DNA of 55,247 nt. Source: Deltaproteobacteria bacterium (GTDB lineage: Bacteria; Desulfobacterota; DSM-4660; Desulfatiglandales; B25-G16). The position numbers and the translations under genes were made by a program. The first letter of the stretch is position 1, and the number at the start of each line of letters is the position of its first letter. Shown here piece after piece: positions 23,564 to 32,288 of this stretch. The stretch lies in contig JAFDDT010000005.1 in the NCBI GenBank assembly GCA_019310725.1, positions 1 through 55,247 of the forward strand, written 5' to 3'. Below the pieces are notes generated by a model. It was not told where the DNA came from and ran no database searches. It saw only the letters and a program-made list of their open reading frames with translations.

Positions 23564-23940
23564 TGTTCTCCTCCAACGAAATTTGAGGACTACTCAGCCA
23601 CCGGGTAGTAGGTAAAATACCTTCTAAAAAATTCAAAGTCAAGGATACCCTCACCTACGTCTTCATAGCTCAAGATCCTAAAAGTTGTGTGAAGTTATTT
23701 ATGCTGAAGGAAAATCCCGATTCTTTCGGAACTTCAAAATTCGAAACTCGAAACCCTAAATCCAAAACAATACCAAAATTCAAACATTCAAAATTCGAAA
23801 CGGCCCAAAGCTCAGTTTGTCTAGGCAAACACTTCTTCGTTTTAAGCAAAGGCGCAGGAAAGCAGAGCTTCGCTAGTAGTTGCATTGAAACTGAGCACAC
23901 AGCCCGAATTCACTTGACACATAGTATGTGCAATCCCGTT
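23564..23940. other. 377-bp non-coding gap with two repeat types
   Basis: No gene. From about 23736 to 23800 there is an AT-rich run of near-repeated AATTCGAAAC / AATTCAAAC words, a type of intergenic filler common in environmental genomes. It continues into a structured block: GCTCAGTTT (23810-23818) and AAACTGAGC (23888-23896) form a 9-bp perfect inverted repeat across 87 bp. Track ORFs 23670..23900 and 23689..23958 are shadows of these repeats. Confidence 0.6.
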
Positions 23941-24591
23941 TTACTTGAGTGTGACTGAATAGAATTTTTCCTCTGGAAGCTCGAGGCAGGTCAAACAATT
24001 ACCATAAACAGCCCCGGTATCTATGCCTATCTTATTTTTCAGGATCAAAGGACTATAAAGAGGAGTGTGGCCAAAGATAACCACCTTGCCGAAATCATAG
24101 TCAGAGTAGATAAACTCATCTCTAATCCAGATCATATCAAAAAGATCCTGATCCTGGATCCTTACTTTGGGGCGGAAACCAGCGTGCACAACGTAGTACC
24201 TGTCAAGTTCTACCATTGGTAAAAGTGAAGAGAAAAAATCCAAATGTGAAGGCGGAATAAGAGGATCCTTTCTCCCTCGCCTAACTTCCTTGTAACCTCT
24301 TAGGGTCGAGAGACCTCCATTCAGTATGAAGCTGTTGTAATCAGCACCTGATAAGTAGTCAAGAAACATCTGTTCATGGTTACCAATAAGACACTGCATA
24401 AAGTGAGAATCTTTTTTGAGTTGTAAAATATAGTCTATAACACCTCTACTGTCTTCCCCCCGATCAATGTAGTCGCCAATAAAAATGAGTCGATCATGAA
24501 GGGGATTCCATTCTATCTTGTCAATGAGCCTCTTGAGCATATCGAGACAGCCATGAATATCTCCAATAATAAGTGTCCTTCCTTCAGGCAT
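23941..24591 (-). CDS. PP2A-like serine/threonine protein phosphatase (PrpA-like)
   Basis: About 216 residues from ATG 24591 (MPEGRTLIIGDIHG), with AAGGGG 8 nt upstream. The track's longer ORF to 24816 reads through intergenic repeats and should be discarded. The metallophosphatase core is complete: GDIHGCLDML, GDYIDRGEDS, GNHEQMF, HAGFRPK and FGHTPLY, matching GDxHG / GDxxDRG / GNHE plus the two later His residues. A bacterial protein phosphatase; target unknown. A solitary gene. Confidence 0.88.
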   Translation of the reverse strand: MPEGRTLIIGDIHGCLDMLKRLIDKIEWNPLHDRLIFIGDYIDRGEDSRGVIDYILQLKKDSHFMQCLIGNHEQMFLDYLSGADYNSFILNGGLSTLRGYKEVRRGRKDPLIPPSHLDFFSSLLPMVELDRYYVVHAGFRPKVRIQDQDLFDMIWIRDEFIYSDYDFGKVVIFGHTPLYSPLILKNKIGIDTGAVYGNCLTCLELPEEKFYSVTLK

Positions 24592-24841
24592 AAGCCAACC
24601 CCTTAGAGAGCTCAAACAAGACAAAAAAGGTTCACCGTTCAGGGTTATCTTTCCTTCGCCGATCTTGCTTGAAGGCCAGCCCGCCAGACGTATGGCGGGC
24701 AAGTCTTCAGTGAACCTTGAACCTTTGAACCTTTGAACGGCTACAAAATATCTAGCCACTATATAAAAACCTTTCAATAAATAATCAAGTGAGATATTTT
24801 TTAAGCTATATTTCATTCGTTACCCGTGGAGGTGAATATCT
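24592..24841. repeat. 250-bp intergenic region with short palindrome and GTTCAAAG repeats
   Basis: GCCCGCCA (24679-24686) and TGGCGGGC (24693-24700) form a perfect 8-bp hairpin with a 6-nt loop. Next to it, on the minus strand, GTTCAAAGGTTCAAAGGTTC-type words repeat three times. Upstream of the rdgB start, GGAGGTGAA precedes the ATG at 24842 by about 5 nt. Otherwise featureless. Confidence 0.55.
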
Positions 24842-25453
24842 ATGCCGAAAATAGTTTTAGTTGTAGCAACCCACAATCAGGGTAAAATGAGGGAATACAA
24901 TCTTCTGCTGAGGGAGTTTCCCATAGAGATCAAGGGGTTCTCTGATTTTCAGGAGATTCCTGGATTTGAAGAAAAGGGGAGTACCTTTGATGAAATTGCA
25001 ATAAATAAGGCCCAATTTGCATCGAAAATGCTGGATATTCCCGCGCTGGCAGATGACTCGGGGCTCGTGGTGGAAGCCCTGAATGGGGCACCGGGTATAT
25101 TTTCAGCACGCTATGCGGGAAACTCGGCCGATGATTACCAAAATAATCTAAAACTTCTTGAGAATATGAATGGAAAGGAAAAAAGAGATGCCACTTTTGT
25201 TTGCTCTATCGCCATAGCCAGGCCAGATGGCCAGGTTCTGACCTATACTGGAAGATGTTCAGGGAGAATCCTACGCAAGCCTGAAGGGACACACGGATTT
25301 GGATATGATCCTCTTTTTTATTATCCTCCTCTTCGCAAGGCTTTTGCACAGCTTTCGGCTGAAGAGAAAAACAGGGTAAGTCACAGGGGAAATGCCATGA
25401 GAAAATTGGCAGACGATTTTGAAAATATCCTAGCTTGGCTAGAAGACAGGTAG
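24842..25453 (+). CDS. rdgB: RdgB/HAM1-family non-canonical purine NTP pyrophosphatase (dITP/XTP)
   Basis: 203 residues. THNQGKMREY at the N-terminus, ADDSGLVVEALNGAPGIFSARYAG, and GFGYDPLFYYPP are the classic RdgB motifs; the enzyme hydrolyses XTP/dITP/ITP to the monophosphate. GGAGGTGAA lies upstream of the ATG. It is followed after 103 nt by the NADH-module genes on the same strand and may or may not be co-transcribed. Confidence 0.96.
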   Translation: MPKIVLVVATHNQGKMREYNLLLREFPIEIKGFSDFQEIPGFEEKGSTFDEIAINKAQFASKMLDIPALADDSGLVVEALNGAPGIFSARYAGNSADDYQNNLKLLENMNGKEKRDATFVCSIAIARPDGQVLTYTGRCSGRILRKPEGTHGFGYDPLFYYPPLRKAFAQLSAEEKNRVSHRGNAMRKLADDFENILAWLEDR

Positions 25454-25507
25454 GGAGAAACTGTAACACCCATGCTTTTTGCTTCTTTTTGTGCTTGCCT
25501 CCGGAAT

Positions 25508-25543
25508 TTTTTTCAAATAAATTAAATGGTTAATTTGAAAAAA
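25508..25543. promoter_or_regulatory. AT-rich inverted repeat upstream of the nuoE-like gene
   Basis: TTTTTTCAAAT (25508-25518) and ATTTGAAAAAA (25533-25543) are perfect 11-bp reverse complements around a 14-nt loop. It sits 14 nt before the ATG at 25557. It could be an operator or a weak bidirectional terminator; the sequence cannot distinguish these. Confidence 0.35.
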
Positions 25544-25556
25544 CCAAGAGACCAGG

Positions 25557-26090
25557 ATGAACCTTTCGGCACGGACTGAAGAAAAGGTAATGTTTGATCA
25601 CATAGCCTCGATGCTCAGAACCTATGAAAAAAAAAGAGAAAATCTTATGGCAATCTTGCAAGAGATACAGGGAAAATATGGGTATGTTGCCCCCCCTGCT
25701 CTGCAGATGGTTGCCAAACATCTCGGGTTGTCCAGCTGTGAAGTCTATGGGGTGGCTACCTTTTACAATCAGTTCAGGTTCAATCCACCCGGCAAGCACC
25801 AGATTAGGGTCTGCCTCGGAACAGCCTGCCATGTGAGGGGTGGTGACATAATCCTGGAGAATTTTGAACGTAAGCTTGAGATTAAAGCAGGTGAGACCAC
25901 ACCAGACAGGGAATTCAGCATTGATAGGGTAGCCTGTGTAGGGTGTTGTGCCCTGGCACCGGTGGCCATAGTCGATGACACTGTTTATGGACATATGGCC
26001 CCAAGCAAGGTAGAGGGAGTGATCTTGGGGTTTGAGATAGAAAAAGAACGAAAAGAAAGAGAAAAACAGGACAGTGAATCTCAAGAGTAA
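25557..26090 (+). CDS. NuoE-like [2Fe-2S] subunit
   Basis: 177 residues. A helical N-terminus ends in LAVA-type HLGLSSCEVYGVATFYNQF, then a thioredoxin-like domain has cluster ligands in CLGTACHVRGG and VACVGCCALAPV, as in NuoE/HoxE/HndA. It transfers electrons from the FMN subunit. It overlaps the NuoF-like gene by 17 bp. It is the first of a three-gene NADH-oxidising module; which catalytic partner (hydrogenase, formate dehydrogenase or other) uses it is not seen here. Confidence 0.92.
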   Translation: MNLSARTEEKVMFDHIASMLRTYEKKRENLMAILQEIQGKYGYVAPPALQMVAKHLGLSSCEVYGVATFYNQFRFNPPGKHQIRVCLGTACHVRGGDIILENFERKLEIKAGETTPDREFSIDRVACVGCCALAPVAIVDDTVYGHMAPSKVEGVILGFEIEKERKEREKQDSESQE

Positions 26091-28002
26091 AGAAACACTA
26101 ATCGATGTGTTTGCATCCATAAAGACGGAAGCAGAGAAACGCTTTGGAAAGATAAAAGGAGATAGTAATCAGAATATTTTCATAGGCATGGCTACCTGTG
26201 GCCTTGCATCAGGTGCGATAGAGGTAAAAAGAGCATTTGAAGAGGCCCTAGCAGAGCAGAAGATTAATGCCCGTGTGATTTCTGTTGGCTGTCTTGGTCA
26301 TTGCTACGCCGAACCCTTAGTTATTATTGATAAACCAGGATTTCCCCCCATCCTTTACCATAATGTAACACCGGGAAAGGCGAATTTGTTGGTTAAGGCC
26401 TTTCTACGAGGCGATGATCCAGTTTTTGAGCACGTATTGGGAGCTATGGAAGAAAATGAGCTCATACCGACAGTCATGGAATTCCCACGATTTAATCAGG
26501 AAAAAAGGGTGGTAATGGGCAAGTGCGGTTTAATTGACCCTGAGGACATCTATCAGTACATTGCACAGGGAGGATACTCAGCTCTTGCAAAAGCGCTCAC
26601 CTTGGACCCTGAACAAATAATTTTTGAGGTCCTCGAATCAGGCCTCAGAGGGAGAGGTGGTGCAGGTTTTTTAACTGGCAAAAAGTGGCAATTCGTAGAA
26701 GATGCCGAGGAAAAAGGCAAGTTTGTTATCTGTAATGCGGACGAAGGAGATCCTGGTGCTTATATGGATAGAGCTATACTTGAGAGCAACCCGCATCAGG
26801 TAATTGAAGGTATAGCCATTTGCGCCTATGCAGTTGGTGCCAAACGTGCAATCGTCTATGTCAGGGCAGAATATCCCCTCGCTGTGAAAATTGTTCAGAA
26901 GGCTATTGAACAGGCAAGAGAGCTGGGGCTATTGGGAAAAGGGATACTGGAAACACAGTTTGATCTGGATGTAACAGTATTTCAGGGTTCAGGGGCCTTT
27001 GTATGTGGAGAAGAGACAGCGTTAATACGGTCAATTCAAGGCCAAAGGGGGATGCCACAACCAAGGCCACCCTATCCTGCCCAGACAGGCTTGTGGGGGA
27101 AACCTACGGTGATAAACAATGTTAAGACCTTGGCATCTATTCCACCTATCATAGAGAAAGGGGGGAAATGGTTGAAAGGAATAGGTACAAAGAAGAGCCC
27201 GGGCACAGCGATATTCTCTGTTGTGGGAAACATAGTACATGCCGGGTTAGTAGAGATTCCCATGGGCGTTACTCTCAGGTCTCTCGTCTTTGACATCTGT
27301 GGAGGTGTTCCAAATCAAAAGAGATTCAAGGCAGTTCAAATCGGCGGCCCTTCTGGAGGGTGCCTGCCCGAGCAATTTCTTGATACCCCCATTGACTTTG
27401 ATTCTTTAACGGAAGCAGGAGCAATGATGGGTTCCGGCGGCATGGTGGTTATGGATGAGAATGCCTGTATGATAGATGTAGCTCGCTATTTTCTTGACTT
27501 TACCCAACATGAATCATGCGGCAAATGTACATTTTGTAGGATAGGCACCAAGCACCTTCTCGATACTCTCGAGAGGATAACCAAAGGAAAAGGCCGGGAT
27601 GGTGATATCGAACTCTTGGAAGATCTCAGTATAGATATAAAGGAGGGCTCCTTGTGTGGTCTTGGAAAAACTGCTCCCAATCCAGTTTTAACAACCATTG
27701 AGTATTTCAGAGATGAATACGAGGCACATATACAGGAAAAACGATGCCCTGCTATGATGTGTAGGGAATTGACAGCATACTATATTGATTTAGACAAATG
27801 TGCCAGGGGCTGCGATGCCTGCGTTGGCAGCTGCCCAACAGAATCAATCTTTACCACCAGGGATAGAAAAAAGGCTATTGACCAAACACTGTGCGTCAAG
27901 TGTGGCGAATGTATGACGGCGTGTCCATCCGAGTATGATGCTGTAAGAAAGGTGTCTCCACCTGAACTAGCACCTAAAATTGCGCGTCCAGAGGAAGGGT
28001 AG
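26074..28002 (+). CDS. NuoF-like NADH-binding flavoprotein with extra Fe-S domains
   Basis: 642 residues, larger than plain NuoF (about 430). Domains in order: a thioredoxin-like segment (about 30-125, ATCGLASGA and GCLGHC); the FMN/NADH core (about 150-500) with GLRGRGGAGFLTGKKW, NADEGDPGAYMDR and GSGAFVCGEETAL; the SCGKCTFCRIGTKHLL [4Fe-4S] motif (about 485); and a C-terminal 2x[4Fe-4S] domain (CARGCDACVGSCP, CVKCGECMTACP). This layout is that of HndC/HydB-type subunits of soluble NAD(P)-linked complexes. It starts at GTG 26074. Confidence 0.93.
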   Translation: MNLKSKETLIDVFASIKTEAEKRFGKIKGDSNQNIFIGMATCGLASGAIEVKRAFEEALAEQKINARVISVGCLGHCYAEPLVIIDKPGFPPILYHNVTPGKANLLVKAFLRGDDPVFEHVLGAMEENELIPTVMEFPRFNQEKRVVMGKCGLIDPEDIYQYIAQGGYSALAKALTLDPEQIIFEVLESGLRGRGGAGFLTGKKWQFVEDAEEKGKFVICNADEGDPGAYMDRAILESNPHQVIEGIAICAYAVGAKRAIVYVRAEYPLAVKIVQKAIEQARELGLLGKGILETQFDLDVTVFQGSGAFVCGEETALIRSIQGQRGMPQPRPPYPAQTGLWGKPTVINNVKTLASIPPIIEKGGKWLKGIGTKKSPGTAIFSVVGNIVHAGLVEIPMGVTLRSLVFDICGGVPNQKRFKAVQIGGPSGGCLPEQFLDTPIDFDSLTEAGAMMGSGGMVVMDENACMIDVARYFLDFTQHESCGKCTFCRIGTKHLLDTLERITKGKGRDGDIELLEDLSIDIKEGSLCGLGKTAPNPVLTTIEYFRDEYEAHIQEKRCPAMMCRELTAYYIDLDKCARGCDACVGSCPTESIFTTRDRKKAIDQTLCVKCGECMTACPSEYDAVRKVSPPELAPKIARPEEG

Positions 28003-28005
28003 CCA

Positions 28006-28713
28006 GTGGTCACCTTGATAGTCGATAATAAGGAAATCGAAACTCAAGAAGGGTCAACCCTTCTCCAGGCATGCTTGGACAATGGAATCTATATCCCTAA
28101 TCTCTGCTACTTAAACGGGATAGAGGATCCACCTGGGTCATGCAGGCTCTGTTTTGTTGAAATTGAAGGATATGATCAACCTAGGACTTCTTGCAGGGTA
28201 AAGGTCCAACAAGGGATGGTGGTCAGGACCAATACGGAACACGTTAGAAGATTACAGAAGACCGCCTTTGAACTGCTTCTGTCTACTCATCATGTGGAAT
28301 GCCGAAACTGCCCTGCTAACAAAAAATGCGAATTACAGCGAATTGCAAAATTTCTACATTTCGGCTTGAAACTCAAACGGCTTGAACCCCTTGAGCGGGA
28401 CATAGAGGTAGAGCACGAGCACCCTTTCCTCGAGTATATTCCCACCAGGTGTGTTTTGTGTGGTAAATGTGTGTTTGTATGCCGGAAAAGGAATGGCCAA
28501 CCTATGTTGAGTTTTGCAAAGAGGGGATTTGATACCGTGATCAGTTTCTTCGGCGAGAACGATAAACCCGTAGATGTATGCAACGAATGCTATGCCTGCG
28601 CAGAAATCTGCCCTGTTGGTGCCTTATTAGTAAAAGATAGCCCTAATACATCAAATCCTTGGAAAAGAGGGTCTTTCAATGATAAAGGAAAATGTCAAAC
28701 GCCTCTTAAGTGA
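28006..28713 (+). CDS. HoxU/NuoG-N-terminal-like Fe-S protein without catalytic domain
   Basis: 235 residues. N-terminal [2Fe-2S] ferredoxin (CYLNGIEDPPGSCRLC with a later SC), His-ligated [4Fe-4S] segment HHVECRNCPANKKC, then CVLCGKCVFVC and CNECYACAEICPVGAL for two more [4Fe-4S] clusters. This equals the N-terminal quarter of NuoG or of Fe-hydrogenase and formate dehydrogenase large subunits; no molybdopterin or H-cluster domain follows. It begins 3 nt after the nuoF-like stop. It may serve as the electron conduit to an enzyme encoded elsewhere. Confidence 0.9.
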   Translation: MVTLIVDNKEIETQEGSTLLQACLDNGIYIPNLCYLNGIEDPPGSCRLCFVEIEGYDQPRTSCRVKVQQGMVVRTNTEHVRRLQKTAFELLLSTHHVECRNCPANKKCELQRIAKFLHFGLKLKRLEPLERDIEVEHEHPFLEYIPTRCVLCGKCVFVCRKRNGQPMLSFAKRGFDTVISFFGENDKPVDVCNECYACAEICPVGALLVKDSPNTSNPWKRGSFNDKGKCQTPLK

Positions 28714-29338
28714 GCTCCCAAAAGGTGTCGCACTACTCGCAGCTGCCAAAGAAAGAAATGCTGATGAAATATCTGAGGCAATAAGGGCAGGCGTTACCAT
28801 CATAGGGGAAAACTATCTTCAGGATGCCCAGAAGGTGCTGGGTGAGGTAAAGGAAAAAGCTGAATGGCACTTTATCGGGCATCTCCAGACAAAAAAGGCC
28901 AAGAAGATAGTTGACGTATTCGATATGATCGAATCCGTTGATTCACTCAGATTGGCCCAGGAGATAGAGAGGTGTTGTGCAAGGCGAAATAAAGTCATGC
29001 CCGTTTTGATTGAGGTAAACAGCGGAGAGGAAGAGCAAAAATATGGAGTGCTTCCCAAGGATCTGATTGGTCTCATAAAAGAGATCTCTCCTCTCAAACA
29101 CATAAAGATCATGGGCTTGATGACTATGGGACCGAGATTTGGGAATCCAGAGGAATCGCGTCCTTATTTTGTCAGAACCAGAAACCTTTTCGATCAGACC
29201 AAGGATCTTCACCTACCAAATGTGGAGATGAAGCATCTTTCCATGGGTATGACCAATTCCTACCAGATTGCTATTGAGGAGGGGGCTAATCTGGTGAGAA
29301 TAGGAACAAAGATATTTGGAGTAAGGAGGGAGTCATAA
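28679..29338 (+). CDS. YggS-family PLP homeostasis protein
   Basis: 219 residues, one TIM-barrel. PLP-binding Lys24 is in ALLAAAKERNADEI, followed by GENYLQDAQKV, EWHFIGHLQTKKAKK, and LSMGMTNSYQIAIEEG; the end LVRIGTKIFGVR is family-standard. The gene overlaps the previous one by 35 nt. PLPBP proteins control free PLP and amino-acid balance. Confidence 0.94.
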   Translation: MIKENVKRLLSELPKGVALLAAAKERNADEISEAIRAGVTIIGENYLQDAQKVLGEVKEKAEWHFIGHLQTKKAKKIVDVFDMIESVDSLRLAQEIERCCARRNKVMPVLIEVNSGEEEQKYGVLPKDLIGLIKEISPLKHIKIMGLMTMGPRFGNPEESRPYFVRTRNLFDQTKDLHLPNVEMKHLSMGMTNSYQIAIEEGANLVRIGTKIFGVRRES

Positions 29339-30073
29339 TTGAGTTATGTTGCCAAAGAGATGAAGCGACTCATGGGCAAGGCTATCCACCAGTGCCACAT
29401 GATACAGGAAGGAGATAGAATCTTGGTTGCAGTTTCAGGCGGTCAGGATAGCATGTCCCTTTTATGGCTGCTCAGAGATCGCTTAAAACGCATACCGATT
29501 ACCTATGATCTTACAGCCATATACGTAGAACTCGGCTTCACGAACAGTACCGAAAAAAAGTTGGAGCACTTTTTCGCTGCAAACGGTTTTAATTTCTGTA
29601 TAATGAGAAGTGGATTTGGTCCCTTCGCCCATAGCAAAGAAAACAGAGAAAACCCATGCTTCTTGTGTTCCCGTCTCAGAAGAAAGGCTATCTTTGAAAA
29701 GGCAGGAGAACTTGGGTGCAACAAAATAGCATTTGGACATCAAAAAGACGATTTCATAGAGACATTCTTTCTAAACCTCCTTTTTGCAGGATCAATGAGC
29801 ATACTCCACCCCTGTCAAGAATTGTTTAATGGAAAGCTTACCATCATCAGACCCTTATGCTTATTAAACAGAGCTACCATCAAGAAATATGCTGAGGAAA
29901 TGGGGTTTCCCACAATAGAAAATGGTTGCCCTACATCGCCATCGTCAAAAAGGGCACAGATCAGGTCCGTGCTTTCAAGTCTCTACAGAACAAACAAAAA
30001 GATAAAAGGCAACATAGTGAACGCATTGCGATACGTAGAGGAAATTGAGGCGCTGAGGGATTGTGAATTGTGA
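29339..30073 (+). CDS. ttcA: TtcA-like tRNA 2-thiocytidine biosynthesis protein
   Basis: 244 residues of the PP-loop ATPase superfamily. PP-loop VSGGQDSM near residue 34, CFLCSRLRRKAIF with the Cys-X2-Cys pair of TtcA, and AFGHQKDDFIETFFLNL. A further cysteine is in ENGCPTSPS. TtcA thiolates C32 of certain tRNAs. The start is TTG 29339, directly after the yggS stop with AAGGAGG about 10 nt upstream; ATG 29360 is the alternative. Confidence 0.85.
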   Translation: MSYVAKEMKRLMGKAIHQCHMIQEGDRILVAVSGGQDSMSLLWLLRDRLKRIPITYDLTAIYVELGFTNSTEKKLEHFFAANGFNFCIMRSGFGPFAHSKENRENPCFLCSRLRRKAIFEKAGELGCNKIAFGHQKDDFIETFFLNLLFAGSMSILHPCQELFNGKLTIIRPLCLLNRATIKKYAEEMGFPTIENGCPTSPSSKRAQIRSVLSSLYRTNKKIKGNIVNALRYVEEIEALRDCEL

Positions 30074-30155
30074 ATTACGATGTGGGACTTGTGATGTGCA
30101 ATGTCGAGAGCGTGTATGTCATATCGCAAATAGGACTTAACTTTAGGCGCTTGAA

Positions 30156-31208
30156 ATGAAATTAGGTATCGTTGGACTGCCTCAATCGGGGAAAAAAACC
30201 ATCTTTAGGGCCCTGACTGGCACCCGAGAAGTAAAAGCTACTGAGAGGGCTAAGAGAGCAGATCAGGCTTTGGTAACTGTTGACGTGCCTGATCAGAGGG
30301 TAGACTATCTTTCAAAGACATTTAAACCAGAAAAGACCATATATTCCCAAATAGGTTATCTGCTCCCTGCAAGGACCGGAGATCTCGATTCGCCTTCAAG
30401 AGAAAAGGGAGACCTGTTCCTGAGTGCGGTCAGAACCTGTGATGGGCTCATTCAGGTGGTGAGAAATTTTCAGCTGTTTGGAGGCCCTGCTCCCACGCCT
30501 CAGGAGGATTTCCTCAAGCTCCAGTCAGAGATGCTGTTGAGTGACTTCATAGTGGCTGAAAAAAGGCTCGAACGGATAACCACAGATGCAAAAAAGGGGA
30601 AAGAGGTAGACAGAAAAGAGCTTCCTCTCCTGGAAAGATGCAGGCACCTCCTCACCGAAGAAAAACCGCTCAGAGATGATCCCGAAATCACCACCTCCCC
30701 TGTTCTCAAAGGTTTCACTTTTTTGTCTGCCAAACCGCTGCTCCTGATTTCAAATAACTCAGATGAGGATGAAGATCTGCCAAGCATGCCGCACATCCCA
30801 GATAATATTGAAGTTATGGTGGTTCGGGGAAAACTCGAAATGGAAATAGCAGAGATGGCACCAGAGGAAGCAGAGGAATTTTTATCTGCCTTTCACATTG
30901 AAAGATCTCTCCTGGACAGAGTTATTAAGCGCTCTCTTGCTGTGTCAAATCTTATTTCCTTTTTCACTATCGTAGAAAATGAGATAAGATCATGGACCGT
31001 TGCCAAAGGTACGTCAGCGCTAGAGGCAGCAGATCTTATACATTCAGATATGAGAAAAGGGTTCATTAGGGCCGAGGTCCTTCCGTACGACCAGCTGGTC
31101 AGATACGGAACTTTTTCTGAGGCAAAAAAGGAAGGTCAGCTCAGACTGGAAGGAAAAGATTATATCATTCAGGATGGGGAAATAATCAAGTTTAGGTTTA
31201 GCGTTTAG
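30156..31208 (+). CDS. YchF/Obg-related protein with degenerate G domain and C-terminal TGS
   Basis: 350 residues. The P-loop GLPQSGKKT (7-15) and the C-terminal YchF-type TGS domain (WTVAKGTSALEAADLIHSDM, RAEVLPYDQLV, LEGKDYIIQDGEIIKFRF) are clear. Where YchF has DIAGL (G3), this protein has YSQIGYLLPARTG: the Asp and Gly are lost, and the G4-like position reads LLISNNSDED. So nucleotide hydrolysis may be absent or altered. Authentic YchF is about 363 residues. It is followed by argC after 3 nt. Confidence 0.75.
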   Translation: MKLGIVGLPQSGKKTIFRALTGTREVKATERAKRADQALVTVDVPDQRVDYLSKTFKPEKTIYSQIGYLLPARTGDLDSPSREKGDLFLSAVRTCDGLIQVVRNFQLFGGPAPTPQEDFLKLQSEMLLSDFIVAEKRLERITTDAKKGKEVDRKELPLLERCRHLLTEEKPLRDDPEITTSPVLKGFTFLSAKPLLLISNNSDEDEDLPSMPHIPDNIEVMVVRGKLEMEIAEMAPEEAEEFLSAFHIERSLLDRVIKRSLAVSNLISFFTIVENEIRSWTVAKGTSALEAADLIHSDMRKGFIRAEVLPYDQLVRYGTFSEAKKEGQLRLEGKDYIIQDGEIIKFRFSV

Positions 31209-31211
31209 GAA

Positions 31212-32279
31212 ATGATTAAGAAAGACATACGAGTTGGAGTCATTGGGGCAACAGGGTATGGTGGTGTTGGTTTGATTGAGCTCCTCATTAACCATCCCTC
31301 GGTTTCCATAGGTGCGCTCATGGCAAAGCATGATATCAACAAGCCCATCAGCGAGATTTACCCTCACCTAAAAGGGTTCTGTGATCTGCCGGTCCTTGAT
31401 CCTGCCGACCCCGATTGTGCGGGTGAGTTTGATCTCGTTTTTTTTGCCACCCCTGACGGGGTTGGCCAAAGAGAGGCCCGAAGGTGGCTCAATCAAGGCA
31501 CTAAGGTGATTGACTACAGCGGGGACTTCCGGTTTAGCGACAAAAAGAGCTACGCATCCTATGCTGCCCGAATAGGGAAACCAGAGGACCATGCTGATCC
31601 GGATATTCTTCCCTCTTCTACGTATGGCCTGCCTGAGTTACATAGAAAAGAAATAGCCAATTCAAATCTGGTTGGAAACCCAGGATGTTTTGCGGCAAGC
31701 TGTATCCTTGGGCTTGCGCCTGCTCTCAAGTTACGGCTCATCGATAGTGATGATATCATCATTGATGCAAAAAGTGGTGTGTCTGGGGCTGGAAAAACGC
31801 CAAAACCAAGTTTTCACTTCCCAGCCCGGCATGAGGCTGTGAATGCATATAAGGTAACGGGTCATCAACACGTCTATGAAATTGAAAGGGAATTCGTCTT
31901 GTTAACAGGTAAAGAGACCAAAATTACCTTCACACCTCACGTGGTTCCTCTAACCAGGGGCATCATATCTACTATCTACACGAATCTTCTTCCGCAGGTA
32001 GGTTTGAAAAGGTTGAGAGACGCCTATACAGACATGTATGGCAAAGAGCCATTTATCCGGTTGTATAGCCATGGAGAGACAATAAGCACCACCGATGTGA
32101 GGGGCAGCAACTTCTGCAATATCTCGCTGAATATCGATCCAAGAACCGAGAAACTGATCGTTATTAGCGTAATTGATAATCTGGTTAAAGGTCAGGCAGG
32201 TAACGCCTTGCAGAATATGAATATCATGATGGGCATCGAGGAAACAGCTGGTTTGATGCATCCGGGAAACTTCCCATAA
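31212..32279 (+). CDS. argC: N-acetyl-gamma-glutamyl-phosphate reductase
   Basis: 355 residues. N-terminal VIGATGYGGVGLIELLINHP NAD(P)-binding loop, the catalytic Cys in LVGNPGCFAASCILGL, and the His-containing FTPHVVPLTRGI are canonical for ArgC, the third step of arginine biosynthesis. It follows the YchF-like gene by 3 nt and converges on the pilB-like gene. Other arg genes are not in the window. Confidence 0.96.
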   Translation: MIKKDIRVGVIGATGYGGVGLIELLINHPSVSIGALMAKHDINKPISEIYPHLKGFCDLPVLDPADPDCAGEFDLVFFATPDGVGQREARRWLNQGTKVIDYSGDFRFSDKKSYASYAARIGKPEDHADPDILPSSTYGLPELHRKEIANSNLVGNPGCFAASCILGLAPALKLRLIDSDDIIIDAKSGVSGAGKTPKPSFHFPARHEAVNAYKVTGHQHVYEIEREFVLLTGKETKITFTPHVVPLTRGIISTIYTNLLPQVGLKRLRDAYTDMYGKEPFIRLYSHGETISTTDVRGSNFCNISLNIDPRTEKLIVISVIDNLVKGQAGNALQNMNIMMGIEETAGLMHPGNFP

Positions 32280-32288
32280 ACCGAAATC

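Noticed and set aside
23670-23958. Short ORFs in the exbB-phosphatase gap
   Set aside because: They translate AATTCGAAAC-type repeats and a palindrome, with no start context.
24592-24816. N-terminal extension of the Ser/Thr phosphatase ORF
   Set aside because: The extension covers GTTCAAAG repeats and a GCCCGCCA palindrome, and the ATG at 24591 has a good ribosome-binding site right before the GDIHG motif.
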